64,000 bases of DNA from Lepisosteus oculatus (GCF_040954835.1 NC_090697.1:40794788-40858787), one strand, 5' to 3'; shown: positions 12,650-26,127, counted from the stretch's first letter. Program-made: numbers and translations. Notes: generated by a model from the letters alone, not told the origin.

Positions 12650-13660
12650 CGTTTTTTCAAGTCTCTTAAGTCACCAAATCTTTCTCCCTCAAACAAGCTT
12701 ATATCTCTGTCTGAGCTAAATGTGGGAGCTCAAGGCATGACAAATAGTAAATCTCCCGGCAAAGAATGTATCAATTCTAAATTTTATCTGACTTTTTTAC
12801 CCCAGTTAGATCCTCTTTTGCTTGACATGAAACATATGGACATTGATGAGGATTGTTTTCATAAAGACATTAATACTGTTCTACACTATTATTGAAACAA
12901 AATAAAAATTATACACTTTATTAATGCTATCACCCCATTTTACTGATAAGACATCAAGATTTATACTTAGGATCCTTAATGCCAATTGGAGATTTATAGG
13001 TCCAAATTAGTTCACAATCAGACAGACTTTATTAAAGGGCATTCAGCCTCTGATAATATTGGCCTCCTTCTTTAGATTACACATGCAACTACAGACATTG
13101 TCACCTTCTGTGCGGTTCTATAATTTGATACCGAGAAGACTTTTAATTAAAAAGTGTGGAAGTATTTATGGTCCATTCTGGATTATATGCGTTTTGGATC
13201 AGGTTTCAACCAATATGCTTAAAAAGACATATACAAGTGTTCTTCCCAGTCTGGAATAACTGCGGGCCCTACTCAGAAAAGGACCTTAATTATACTTCTA
13301 CTCCCATTTGTATTTCAAATTTAGTTTTTATTTTCGCTCAACATTGTAAATTGCTCAATGCAGATGTATAGAGGGTGAACATGGTCTCATTCCCAGACTT
13401 ATTTTATAATTATGTTTGGTAGTTATTGTGCTGTGTCAGTCTAAAAAATTATTTAGTCCAAATGGTCTTCACTGCTTAACTACAGTTGAGAAAGCTGGCC
13501 TTCCTCGAACAATAAAACTCAAACAATTTAGATATGTTAGTACAAAAATTCACTGTTCTTTTTATGCCGTCACAGTAAACAATAATAGCATCATTAAGCA
13601 GGCAGACAATGGTTTATCCAGATACACTCCTTTCCCCAACTCTCTTAAATAAATGATTTT
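12650..13660 (+). mobile_element. L1-type LINE reverse transcriptase remnant
   Basis: At 12752-12840 the frame reads KSPGKECINSKFYLTFL and then DPLLLDM, resembling the 'KSPGPDGF..EFY..F...L.PLLL.MF' segment at the start of the L1 reverse transcriptase. Near 12960-13060 broken frames recall 'RPISLLNxDWKI' and 'HPDQTGFIKGR...DNI'. At 13150-13260 they recall the finger segment before the YADD motif. Stops and shifts disrupt all of it. Confidence 0.55.
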
Positions 13661-13924
13661 ACTTCCTCAAAGTTTTTAAAATCTGTTATTGCACTGTCTC
13701 AACCAATAGACTATTCAGATAGTGCACATTCATGAATTTCAAAATTCATATTGAAATAGAAGCGATGGAGTATTAAAAAATCATTACACAACACAAAAAG
13801 TACTTTATAATTGTGGGCTCCTCTACTGAGCAGTTACCTGGGTCCAGTGTATAACTGAAATCAGGCTTTACCTTTGAACAATAAAAGATTTATTTACAAT
13901 AAAACTTAAAAAAAAACATTAAAG
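13661..13924. other. intergenic, nothing recognised
   Basis: Short AT-rich spacer between repeat remnants. Confidence 0.5.
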
Positions 13925-13990
13925 ATTTCATGGCTAAGTAGTTCCATACTCCCACAAACCTTTGTAATGAAGGCTTGGCTGTTCTTTTAT
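13925..13990 (-). repeat. fish interspersed repeat fragment
   Basis: 'gttccatactcccacaaacc' and 'aatgaagg' resemble part of a common fish repeat whose other pieces I see at 14766-15230 and 62890-63240 in this orientation and at 17222-17375 and 54150-54320 in the opposite one. The match is recalled, not computed. Confidence 0.4.
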
Positions 13991-14020
13991 GTGAAATGCA
14001 TATAGTATACATCGTATTTT

Positions 14021-14765
14021 GACATGTTCCCTAAACCAAAAAGTATGAGTCTGAAACAATCAAATCCATTGATAAAAGCTGGTGCAAATATATTAAAATG
14101 AAGTAGATTCAATAATGTTACAACTTTTGATTCGACAAACTCAGTTTTGGGATACAATTATGTTGTGGTGCACTGTGCCATCTAGGCACCAAAGTCTCTG
14201 AAAACAAAATTCAGATAGGAACAAAAAATCACTCACCCTAAAGCTGTCTTGGGCCCCAAAATCCAACGCTGAGTGTAAAAACTGTCTAAGCAGTAAGTGA
14301 ATGCTAACCCTTACCCTAGCTGGGGTTTCAACTGAGCAATTCCACAATCTAGAACTGAACCTCTCCAGATTTTGACATGTTCCCCAAACCAAAACTTATA
14401 AGTGTGAAACAATCAAAAGCATTGATAAAAGCTCATGCAAATGTATTTAAATGTATAAGATTCAATAATGTTTGACAAGTTTTGAACCGACCGACTCAGT
14501 TTTGGGATATATTTACTGAGTGGTGCACCGCGTCATTCAGGCACCAAAAAGTCTCTGAAAAACAATAATCAGATAGTTGCAAAACATCACTAGTTCTAAA
14601 GCTGAATTGGGCCCCTAAATCCACTGCTGAGAGTAAAAACTGTAAGTAGTATGGGAATGCTAACCCTAACCTGTTCCCCAAACCAAAAAGTATGAGTGTG
14701 AAACAATCAAAAGCATTGATAAAAGCTCTTGCAAATGTATTAGATTCAGTAATGTTTGGATTCAA
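14021..14765. repeat. tandem repeat array, about 2.3 copies
   Basis: Three consecutive copies begin at 14021, 14374 and 14671, each opening with 'tgttcccyaaaccaaaa' and continuing 'gtgaaacaatcaaa...gcattgataaaagct...gcaaatgtat'. The first spacing is 353 bp. The second is 294 bp because copy 2 lacks a segment that ends copy 1 (about 14312-14373). Copy 3 stops after about 95 bp. ORFs on the minus strand at 14141-14392 and 14496-14765 resemble each other only because they lie in the repeat. Confidence 0.9.
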
Positions 14766-15230
14766 TGCTGATGAGGATTTTGAATACCTAGAGCATGTTC
14801 ATTCATAGTCTTCAGAACCCTTCAGAATATAACTCCAGAATGTATGTAGCTGCTCTTCCCTGGACTGATTCCAGAGCGGCTATAGTTTTCATATAATGTG
14901 GTAATGACCAAAACAGTACACAATATTCTAAATGAGGTCTTACTAGTGCATAGATAATATACAGGTAATATTTTTATAATACAAATCCCTTTGTATATAC
15001 TGATGGGGGTATTACTAACATTGCATTTTGTTGTTTGTAAGCAATACATATATAATATGAAAGCACAAAGATGTTTCACTGGATTTATGAATACATTCAA
15101 TGAAAAGGTAGATACAAAATCCTTTCTTACTCTTGATGCTATTTCCCTTTGTATGAATCAGAAGGTTTCATATTCAAGAAATCCTATAAGTTTCTGGGTG
15201 ATATCGTTTTAAAGTACTAGATACTGTACA
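14766..15230 (-). repeat. fish interspersed repeat, second half
   Basis: Carries 'ctggactgattccagagcggc', 'gaccaaaacagtacacaatattctaaatgagg' (given in pieces here) and 'cttactagtgcat', phrases I associate with an abundant LINE-related fish repeat. The tandem array at 14021-14765 separates it from a likely first half at 13925-13990. Confidence 0.45.
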
Positions 15231-17221
15231 TCTGCACCTATTTGTTTGCTGGAAGTAAAATCATAGCACAAAAATATTCTCATCATAAATGTCTGTGCAG
15301 TTCACTTAATAAAGATGATTGTTCTTTATAATGCAAACAACTTTTCCAATATATGGTAGATCTGGCTTAATATTTAAAATAAACTATTGTGAAGATTATC
15401 CCAGTTAATCTTCTTAAACAAGGCAAGACTTACAACATAAGAGATAACCGTTTTCGCTAGTAAAGTGTAGAAACCGATTGTGATAGAGGAGAAAGCTGAG
15501 CAATTATCAAATGATGTATTTATTTACATTATACATCATGAGTGCACCTTACTCTATAAATTTGAATAAATCTAAGTTGCTTACAAACTAATAGTTAGCC
15601 TTCATATAAATGTAGGCATACATTATATTATGCACTACAAACTTATTTACATTATTTGTGGTTATTTATTCATCAGCAAAGCAAAAAAATACTTATACCA
15701 ATGAATTAAAGTCGGAGACTGAGCTCTGAATTCTATTCTCTAAGATGACTTCCGGTCAAAAGTTATTGTACTGTATATGAATATAGACAATCATATTCCT
15801 ACCCTCAGTGTGTTGCATTTTATTTTAACAAATGTAAATATGTTCTGTTAAAGATCTAACTAGACTGTTAGCCTTGTCAAACATTTTGTCTGGTTTTCTC
15901 ACTGGTCTGCTGCCTTAACCTACCTCAATTAAAACGCTATGATATTACAATTATCTCAAAAAAGAATGTATTGTGGGCCACAGTTTCAGATAATGAAGCA
16001 AATTATGCACTTGACTGATATGTATTTAACCAATTATACAGCCACAGAATATGGAGACTGCCTGCAATGCATTTAAGTGACATGTGCAGTTATAAAATAT
16101 ATATTTATACAGTCAGACAAAATCTGGAAAAATATATTAATATACTGTATTTATATAGCAAACAAAAATATTACATCCTTCATTAAAATAATTAGTGTAA
16201 TAAATGTTTTATTAAATCCTACTTATTAATCAGTGTGTTATGGCTTGAAGTCCCATAGCAATGATCTTTAAAAAGGTATGTCTTATTAAAAAAGATAAAA
16301 ACACAGATATAAGTACTCTTTTATTTACTGTGCTTAATAACGCTTATATTTATATGCGCCTCTAGAGTATATTAATATGTAGGCAGCTAAGGTGTGTACC
16401 AGCTCCAAAAATATCATTCCATTATTTTCATTTTTAAAAGCTCTTCCAAAAACACTCGGTTTTCAATCTCCTGATGTGCCCATTGGAAACTTTTGTCAGT
16501 TTAATCAGACTTCATTTAAGGGGTTCTTCGGAAACTCAGAGTGGGGGATATTTTATTGTTTTGTCTTTATTATGTTCCATTTTTTAAATGAATGATACTA
16601 ATAAAAGTTGGTTTATGAAGAACCACGTGTAAGAATACCTCTGATAGTTGTAAAAATAGAAATCACCATGTGGAGAGACACAAAGGTGTTGCAGAATAAT
16701 ATTTTACCAGCAGCAAGAAGAACATGGTATTATACTGACTTGTTCTCTTGTACATTTACTGATGCTTACATTTTTAAGTCTCCAGTGTGTGTAAATGAAT
16801 TTGAATTTCTTCTCCCATTGTCAATTGTCTCTCTAAAGTTATTTTCTCGATAAACAAAAACAATTATGCAAACTTGCAACTTGCAATTTCATTAACATGC
16901 AGTGAATTGATACGATCGGATGTAGTATTATGTGCACTACATTACAAAGGAATGTGCTGCTCCAGAACTGATTTAGAAAAGAGCAACCAGGTATATTTCC
17001 AAACTTTGAGGAATGACCTTTACTGCTAAATTAAATATTTTTGTCCTGAACTAACACAACAACAGGATTTGGTTTAAAATCAAGTCAACAAACTCTACGC
17101 TGTTTATTGTTTCAGAATTAACAGTAAAACAGGAACTGGAGGACAAGTGAAAACTAAGGGGATGCACATTTAAGACTTTTTTTTTAAGGCATGTTTTTAC
17201 AGGAAGTCCTGGGGGTACTGG
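15231..17221. other. intergenic, nothing recognised
   Basis: AT-rich. The small ORFs at 16392-16853 show no recognisable motif. Confidence 0.5.
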
Positions 17222-17375
17222 AACAAAGTGTTCAGCCATGTTGTTAAATCTGATACCCTGGATTCATTCAAAAACATATGGACAAATCCCTAAAACGTAT
17301 CACCAACTAGCAAGTTGGACTCAATGGCCTCATCTCATTACGGACATTTTCATCTGATGAGTACTGAGTCTTCTA
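17222..17375 (+). repeat. fish interspersed repeat 3' end
   Basis: 'gataccctggattcattcaaaaa' leads to 'gttggactcaatggcctcatctcatta'. A similar 'gggtcgaatggtcccctctc' ending is at 54150-54320. This looks like the 3' end of an abundant LINE- or SINE-type fish repeat. The class is uncertain. Confidence 0.45.
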
Positions 17376-19890
17376 ATTAATAACAGAATACTAGCTGTAT
17401 TGTTTTTATTTGCACAATGCTTTTCTTGTAGTCACTGAACAAAAATCTTATACTGCCTGGGATGTGGTATTTTTTTTTTTTATTTCTTAAAACAAAAAAT
17501 AACACTTAATTCCAAGAAGATTTGCCAGGAACAAGTTTATATTTCAAACAAACTTGGACAACTGGATAAAGGTTTGAGTTGAAAAATTAATGGATATTGT
17601 TGTTAAGATGCACTTTCTGTATCTGCACAGCATTTAAATGGTATAAATGCAATAGTAGAAGGCTTTGGCTATTTTTAATTTAAAATAAACAGTAATAAAG
17701 TTAGTATGTCAGTTATTTTTAAAATATGTATATCACATTGCACACATACCATAATTAAGATATTAAGCTTTTTAATTAAGATATTAAACTAAATATTTTT
17801 GACCAATTATATATATATATGTTATACAGAATATAACCATATTCCAGTATTATCAATCAGTAAGCCCTGTTACAATTGAAAACAACCAACATACTCCCTT
17901 TATAGTGCACTCAAATTTAATCAACTTTTAAAATTAGCATTGCGGGATGAAGCATTAGCCAGCCAAAAATGTAAGTCATAAAATTGCTGCCACATTAAAA
18001 GTTTGGTACAAGTCTATTGCTAATTTTATTCAGAGGAAAAAACATCCACAATTTCAGGTGATTCTTCTTCTTTGAACTTTTTAATACTTTAATGATGCAG
18101 TTAAATTTACTGGAGCAATTATGGGGAAACTTACTTAGAGAATTTTCGTATAAACCCACAGAGCAGCTAGTCTAACAATAGTGCACATACAGTATATACA
18201 AACTGGCAGTATGTGCAGTACACAAGAACCTGACCATATTCTATATACTGTTTTTAGCATAATTTATGTCAATATGGCATATAATTGATAAAATAACTTT
18301 CATTTTAACTTTTTAAAAGCATATTATACTACTACCAACACATACAGAAAATGGCTTGCTGTGGAATATTTGAATTCTGATACCAACTGTAATAAAAAGG
18401 GCAGGAAAAGGGTAATGGTAAATAATTTAAATAAGATAACAGGAAAGTGTGAAAACAAATTCTGACATGTTCCACCAGCACCAGGAAATGGCAGTCACAT
18501 TACTTCTTTATTCCCAGCATATTGTAGTTTTAGAGTAAAAGAACAGGTAAGAAGCTGAAAAACACACACCGATTGTTATTTATGTTATTTATGAGTGTAA
18601 AGATTGCAAAACAATTTTAATAAAACAAAAAGGCCCTATCCAGGGCCACAACTAAACTTATGCTAAAATGGTAGAAATAATTCCAAATAAATGCATCAAA
18701 ATACAACACCGATGTGTTTTTTACTTAGTAGATATCACAAATTGGAAATATATCTAAACACAAATCTAAGAATTATATTATATTCCTATATTCACAAATC
18801 TAAGAATACTGCCCTCTTTTACAAGCTTAAATTAAGTTCGAACCAAAAATTGCGTGATAAGTCCTGAGTTTTTAAAGTAGGGCCAAAGCACTGGATGCCA
18901 GGCCTGTAAAAGGTGGCACCCACGTCCATAGATAACATCGATACCACCTTATATATATACATTATTATACATTACATTTTGTTTATCCCACGACACGTTA
19001 TAGTATAAAGTGGTTTGGCAAATTACATGACATTTTGTTAACCTAATCTTTGTTTCACTGTTACTTTATTTTAATGCTTTAAGTTTTTGTTTTTTATTTG
19101 TAAAAAGAGAATGGTCATTAACTGTGCTAAAACTTGTTAACTAATAAACAAACTGTTTTAAAGGGAAATGTATAAATAAAAGTATACACAATACAGTAGA
19201 TACAAATACATATATCCTGCCACACCATAGGCTAAGTTAGCAAGCAGGGGTCTCAGTTTATGTAGTGTTTAGAGAAAGCATGTCCACAAGCTACTGTCAC
19301 AGTTGGTGTTATCCTTTATAATCAAGGCTTCCTTTCACCAAAGTACATACCAAACAAGCCCACATTAACTTACATCAAGGATATAAAGGGCTCCACAATG
19401 GGCACAAATATGAAAATATATTTCCTCCAGGACAGAAGATTCTACATCTCAACCTTCAGATTATGAAAAACCCTAGACTTCTGCTAAAGGCTGGGTTGAG
19501 AAGGTTCCCCGCTGACAGTTTTTTAAACCCTGTAATAAGCACACACACTATTGCACTTTCTGGCCAGTTATGGTCTCTATGATAAAATAAGTGCAAACTT
19601 GCCATAACATCTCATACCTAAATGCCTGCTTTGCATTTCAGTGGATATCCTCTGTGCTAAACATAAGGAAAACATTAGGTAAGCTTTTGTGGACCTAGGT
19701 ACTATAGAAATGTATGCTATATACATGTTAACCTGTAGTGTGTTAATGTAATAAGAAGTACATTGGATTGCAAATATGCATGGCTTTAAACCTCAAAGGG
19801 AAGAGTTAGTGTCACTAGCCATTCACTTCAGTTTAAACAAAGGTGCCACTAATGAAACCAATATATAATGTTATTTGTTAAATGCATCCA
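17376..19890. other. intergenic, nothing recognised
   Basis: AT-rich, with short TA-rich runs near 17810-17822 and 18950. No gene supported. Confidence 0.5.
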
Positions 19891-20190
19891 TGTTCTTACC
19901 TCTTTGTCCAATACAGGATCCTATCCTAGCATGTGACAGACACAAGGCAGGGGACACCATGGATGGGATGCTGGTCCATCACACATACACAAACACGCAC
20001 ACACTCACACCAGGGCCAAGTTTACCAGAAGAGAATTAATCTACCGGTACCAGGAAACTAGAGCACCCAGGGGCAACTCAATAGAAAACAGGGAGAACAT
20101 ACAAACCTCACGCAGACAGCACCTCGAGAATTGAACACAGGGCTCCGGATTGAATGCTAACCACTATGCCACTACTACCACCCTATTTGC
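19891..20190 (+). repeat. SINE-like fish interspersed repeat
   Basis: The order 'gcatccatg...cctatccta', 'tggatgggatgctggtccatcacac', a CA-rich tract, 'accagggccaa', 'gggagaacatacaaacctcac' and 'attgaacacagggctcc...taaccactatgccac' is shared with 63335-63640. The distal half is shared with 55190-55400. This is one dispersed family with no coding capacity. Confidence 0.75.
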
Positions 20191-22520
20191 TACACTGATG
20201 CATATAGTATACATAATTTCACCTAAACACTTCTGAAATAATATGGTAAACTGATATTACATGCCAAATCTTTCCTATTTAGGCATACAGATAATGCATA
20301 TGTATACTCTAGTTTTTTGCTAAAAAACAACTTGCCGTTTCAAAGAAATGTTAATGCACTGTTCCAAAACAATATAGTATCAAAATAATGGCAGAAACAC
20401 CTTGGAAAATGCAATTGTTTTAAAACTGAAATATTAGCATAACAAAGCAAACAACAGCAGCAACCAAAGATAAGATGATTTGTTGAAACATGAAACCAAG
20501 TATGTAGTGGGGAACATCTTGCCTTTGTGGATGGGGATCGGTGCATTTAAACTGCTGTAACAGCAAAATAAATCCCTGACGAAAAAAAATAGTGAACGTT
20601 TGATACACAAACTCCCTGGGTTTTGTCTAGGCATCATGATTGTGACAATTTCTCAAAACAACGTTTTGGAAAACGGTTTGACTGAAATATTTGATTCTAT
20701 CTAAAGCAGATGGCAATGCATGTGCAAGTTATAGGGAATTTCCCAGCATACTTTATTGAGGTTATAAGTACAAGCTGCTGCCCCTAGAAAGCCACAGCAC
20801 TGAAGACTTTATTGGTAACAGAAAGTCCTCAACATTTAAATCCTTTAATAATGTAATGTTATTGTAATTCCTGGAGATCTGAGTCAGATTTAAAAAAAAA
20901 CAGAAAACCATGTGCATCTCTGCATCTATGAGCATCGTCTATCAATCTGTGTAATAGACAAATCTTAGAATTAACTGGTCTGTGCACCTTTTGTAGAAGA
21001 TCTAAAGAGAAATTAATTAAATTGAACCAGACATCAAAACTATGAGCAAAGTTCATACAAAAAATGGAGAGCATAACCATTAACATAGCTAATGGATAAT
21101 TATCTGAAAAAGTATAAAAAATCAGCTATTGCCAATTTTGTTCTGAAAACCATGAACTATTTAGCACACCTCTTCACTTCACTACTTTCTTGCTCACTAC
21201 AAATTATTTCATCATTTAAAACCAGAGAAACAACAGAGCACATCAATGCATTGTCTTCACCAACACGTTATATAACCTGCTTAATCTAAAATTGTAAATA
21301 ATGGAACAACCCACCTTTATGTCTAACAGAGGGGTGTATTTTATATACTACTAGAAGTTACTAACTGGTGCTGGAAAAATACATACTGTAAGTAGAACTA
21401 AATTCACTGTATTAGAAGCGTTTTTTCTACTCTATCAAGTATCATGTAATGAGCATTTATTCTGTGAAACATCACTGCGAAACCTGTATTTGATTTAATG
21501 TCCAATTAAAATCACAAAGCAATGCGACTGTAAATGCTCTGTTTTATTTAAATCCTTGTGAGAAAAATCAAAGGCATAGTATTTTTAATTCATATGTAAT
21601 ATGAGAGATTTACAGAAATGCTTGCAATCTCTTCTAAATATCTTTAAATGAAAATGAAAGAATGTAACGAGGTAATCTGACTCAGTTGCTGCATTCATTA
21701 GTACAAACATATTGTGGTTCCCTTCTCTTTCTGTAGACATCTTTTTGTCCTATAGTGACTGACTTGAGTTGTCTAATGCCCTCTCAGTAGGACTGATACC
21801 CAAGCAATGCACATTATCTTCATGGGGAAAGTCATAAAGAGTGAAAACATTTTAAGAAGCAGAGAGCATTCACCTTTTTTGACATTATGTGTAGTATTGC
21901 AACAGGAGGTTCATCAATGACCGACTACTCAAAATTCCTTATTTAATAGCCTGTATAGTGGGAAGTGTGGTCTCATGCTACATAAAAACCAAAAAGTAAA
22001 ATATGCAATGAAAACATGCCACTGCGAGCTAGATTACTTTCCTGTGTAGCCCGCAAATGTCTTTAGTATGAGCTTTGATATTTTTCATTTTCATATCCAC
22101 TACCACTGAATCAATTTAACATTTAACAGATATTTTAATTACTGCATCACAAACTGACACACTGTAAAATGTAAATCTATTGCCAACATAGGTATAGAAT
22201 ATTACAAATTGAACAGTGAAATGAAGACTAGAAAAATATTTATTGTTTGCATTTTCATGAGCATTTCAACGGTGTTCACACAACACATGCATTGGCCTAT
22301 TTATATAGTATAAACAATAGTATATATACTATATATATTTGCAAAATAAACAGACCATTTCTTATTTCTATTGCAACACTTGCTACTACTACAATTGTAA
22401 TAGACTAAGGCGCAAAAGCAGCCAATCATAAGTTTAAGAGATTAATGACATGAATTTGTAAAGCACATTAACACAAAAACAAATACAGGAACAAGGTGTA
22501 CAACAAATATCATCTTATAT
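20191..22520. other. intergenic, no gene recognised
   Basis: AT-rich. Overlapping minus-strand ORFs at 20340-20637 and one at 20859-21086 are short and lack known motifs. The block 21450-21900 is less repetitive and might be conserved non-coding DNA, but that is a guess. Confidence 0.4.
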
Positions 22521-22524
22521 ATAT

Positions 22525-22660
22525 GGTGCCTTGCAAAAGTATTCACCCCTTTCATTTATGTTTCATTTTGTTGAATTACACATCATATTCACTTTTTTAA
22601 AAGTGAATATTTTTAATTCAAACTTTAATGTTCAAATGGAACACTTTCATGGGTAAAGAA
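22525..22660. mobile_element. Tc1-like non-autonomous element remnant
   Basis: Begins 'gtgccttgcaaaagtattcacccctttc', the typical tip of a Tc1-type inverted repeat but from a different family than the 6175 element. It runs into a palindrome at about 22586-22611 ('atattcactttttt/aaaagtgaatat'). This suggests the centre of a palindromic MITE whose right half is decayed and interrupted by the next repeat. Confidence 0.55.
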
Positions 22661-22689
22661 GGTAATATCAGCAAAAACTGCCAAAGAAA

Positions 22690-22850
22690 CCAGTTAGCAG
22701 TCTGCTTTGGTCCTTGCTCAGGGGCCCAACAGAGTAGGTTTTCTCGGCCGGCCGCAGGATTTGAGCCACAGGCGCAGATCCTTAGCCACAGTTTTAAAAT
22801 TGTCAATACCAGGAGTGGATTGTAGGTCTGGAGCAAAAATCTATAAACTT
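22690..22850 (+). repeat. interspersed repeat with tRNA-like box
   Basis: 'ccttgctcaggggcccaacagagtagg...ctcggccggccgcaggatttgagccacaggcgcagatccttagccacag' (in pieces) matches 56738-56890. 'ggatttgagcc' resembles a B box. No coding capacity. Confidence 0.6.
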
Positions 22851-23827
22851 CACCTCAAATAACTTTTGGGTAAATACATATAAGGGAAAATATTTTCTGT
22901 ATATACTTTATCTGAACCTACATATTTTTAAGATTTTTTTAGAAATTGGGAGCAAATTGCCCTTTAGAAAATTTTGGAAATGACCACGTGAAATTAGTTT
23001 ATCCCATTTCACCTTTACATGAGCAACATAAGATGTTAATACATTTATAATGCATCTTTCTCAAGACCTACAATGAAACGCATTGCTACAGCATCAGTAA
23101 AACATGTTATATTTCAACTTTTTTACATATTTTATATGCTACATATCTCCATATAATTACACCATATACAAAACTATATCTTTGGACATCAAATATGGAG
23201 CAGGCCAAAACAAAAAGGTACATATGTTAAGTTGACATTGGTGGTCTTTCTGGGGTGTTGCAAATACAACTGACCCTTATAATATGGCCACAGGCTGAAG
23301 TATTTGAGGATACTCAATATTATATGGCTGGGACACAAATGCATATTTAAATATGAAAATGCAATACTGTTATTTAAACTTGAATTGATTTTCCACCTGC
23401 ACCCAACTAAAGGTTAAACTGTAGTCCTGGAAGTTTTGACTTCAGCATCTTGAGGTACATATGTAATTATGGTTTTTGCATTTATTCAAGCATCTACTCT
23501 GCATTTTGGCATGTAAGATCTGCGTTGGTGTGCAGTTAAAAAGCAATTTGAGATCTTAAGCCTTTAATAAAGATAAATGCCTGGTCTCAAAATATCCCCC
23601 TTTTTAGTCTAATTTTAACCTTGTGCTTGAGTTTTAATTAACTGGATTAAAGTAAAGATGATGTAAGATTTCACTTGTAGCTTTTTTTCAATGTTTTTTT
23701 TCTGCTTTAATTCCTTTAACAGTCTAAATACTTAACATTACGTTTCTGTAACTTATATTAACACGTTTTTTTTTCCACAAGAAAAAGGTGTAATAAACAT
23801 TATCCCACACCATTAATTTAAGTATAC
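22851..23827. other. intergenic or 3' part of candidate gene
   Basis: No recognised gene. If the minus-strand exon model just upstream is right, later exons or its 3' UTR should lie here. One open minus-strand segment at about 23545-23420 is cysteine-rich (FNCTPTQ..., then CLNKCKN) but lacks a convincing splice donor. Confidence 0.3.
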
Positions 23828-24823
23828 CATTATTTAGCCATGTTGATTCAAAGAAATAAGATCTTTCAAAGGTGTTCTGTTGCAGCCAAAATAATACTAG
23901 AAAATAAAAATGAAACAACTGGAGTTAATACTTGCATTAAATAAAAGGGTGGATGCACAAAATAAGCAAGTCAAACTAAAGGTCTGCATGTAACTTTACA
24001 TTACTTCATTTGGCCATGTTTTAAATCCTATTTTCTGACTAAACTCCAGAATCAATCCATGCTTTGGGCTAATGAAATGCCTCTCATAGGATCCTAACAC
24101 ATACATTCCTGTAATACTTCCCCCAGCAGAATTATCTTGCACAGAAACACATGCAAATTGCAAAAGTATCAAGCTAACAAATTGAAAGGAAAACCTACAG
24201 TACCCAGAAAACATAGCAAGTGGCTCTTGGCTCTCTCCGCATAAAAACAAAGTTGAGCCGATATTTCTGTAAATTTTCCAATTGCCATATCAATAAAATG
24301 TTCTTTCTTTAGTTTCAATATGGATGATTCAGTTTAACACTTACTAGAACCGGGATGTTTGGACCTTCATCCTTACTGCAATGATCAGCAAGGTTCATGC
24401 AACAGACTGCCCTGTGGGTTTTATTGTTGCACGTTTTGAAACCACAACCCTAAGCTAAAAATGATCTTGCATAGTGAATTTTAACTTTACGCATTTCTCT
24501 GAATATCCAAGCAAAAGTGCAGCTCTGAGTGGAAGCAGTGCAAGGCAAGGTTTAAAAACCTACCTTTGGTGGAAAGAAAGACTTATTTCATGAATGATGC
24601 CGGAATGTAATGTGTATTCTTCACCATTAGATGCACTGTGACATAATACATGGTCTTCACCAGATATTCTCCATAAAAATGTAGAAACAAATCTAATATC
24701 AGTCTTGAACCCAAGAGAATTATCAATTTTCGAAGAATTCAAAGCATAATGTCTTTTGTTCTTTTCCAGCCAAAAGGATTGAGTAAGTGGGAAGCTTAAA
24801 ATCATGTCCTCTGTCACATACTC
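23828..24823 (-). CDS. candidate unidentified multi-exon gene (partial)
   Basis: Three minus-strand open segments have fitting splice sites and phases: 24823-24564 (acceptor cacag, donor AAAG|GTAGGT, phase 0 to 2), 24194-24005 (acceptor tactgtag, donor GAA|GTAATG, phase 2 to 0) and 23876-23828 (acceptor caacag, donor ATG|GTATAC, phase 0 to 1). Joined they give about 166 residues without a stop. The protein has mixed composition and one Cys, and includes SGEDHVLCHSASNGEEYTLH, GGSITGMYVLGSYERHFI and TFERSYFFESTWLNN. I do not recognise the family. Upstream pieces that would fit are described at 26128-26256 and 27506-27586. Chance splice motifs are common, so this is a hypothesis; spliced transcripts or a conserved homologue would settle it. 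Confidence 0.35.
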
Positions 24824-26127
24824 CTGTGATACTTTAAAAATGAAAGCCTTTATAATAGTATCAGAATTGAAACAATTTAGTCTATTTTATCAGTTTGTAG
24901 AATATTTCATGTGGTAAAATAATATTGCTTACTTTACCCAATTAAGATGTCTTCATGGAAATTTTTTTACTCAAAGTCCATATACCATCTCTTTTGAAAC
25001 TAAAACTGTATGGAACCTATTTCGCAAACACAAAAACAATAAATCCCAAACAAGAAGCTTTTTTCACAACCGTTGAATAGCTCTTTTGAATTGATATTAT
25101 ACATACAAATTAATTGTGGACTATAAAAAAATAAAATACTACTGATACAATCTTTTGCAAATGTTGAGAACAGTTTTTGTTCTAAAACTGAAAATGTATT
25201 TCCAACAGTGTAACACTATTTTACCAATTCGACTTTTTATATGATCAAAAATGCTTTCCTTCCTTTCTCTTAAACAAGGATGATATAACTGAGATTTTAT
25301 TTTAGGTTTGAATAATATATTTAGTAAAAAAAAATAGCACTACTAGCAACCCTAAAAAGATTTAGGAACAATCAAGCAGATTGTTATATTAAATTAATCT
25401 TGAATTATTCTGGGTGGTACTGTAGGTATGAATAACATCCCATCTGAAGTGGGTAATTTCCATCAAATTCTAGACCCAAAATAAAATAATTCAGCACTCT
25501 TGTACAGTATATTCCCAGTTGTGCAGTAGGTGTAAATGTGCAATTCCTTGCAGAAAGCATTGAAGTAATGTTCTCTCCCCAATAGTATGACAAAATGATA
25601 ATTAAGGCAGACAAAATAATTAAGCATTTTGTAAGCAGTGGTGAATGAAAACTAAGGAAGGTTACGGGCTATTAGCACTGAACTATGATAATTAATGTGA
25701 TAATCGGTGTATGTAAAGACAGTAACCATTATTGCCCACTTTTAACTCCCCCCCGCCCAATCAATCACCAGTGTCAAATCACCTACTTCAAAGATAACGT
25801 CTCCAGGAAATTCTACAGAAAGAACATAACCACACCTCAGCTTGTAGGCCAGTGCTTCTGAGTAACGGCTCTTACAAATTGATCAATTCACAAGGATAAC
25901 GACAGAATAGCAGACACTCCCAAAAATGAGTGTTTTTTCGTCCTGCAGAGGTTACATTTCAGGAAACACCCCTGAACAATGATACTCCTGAAACTCAGAA
26001 ATGTGTAAATATATTGAAACCAATTACAAAGCCTACATGACTTTTTTACGCACACAATTTTATAGCAATGTTCATCTTTTCACATATAAGGCTTTAATCT
26101 ACCTCAAACCTATCTTAAAGGACTTAC

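Noticed and set aside
20859..21086. Minus-strand exon candidate
   Set aside because: The acceptor looks fair but the donor is poor and nothing links it in phase to the 24-kb segments.
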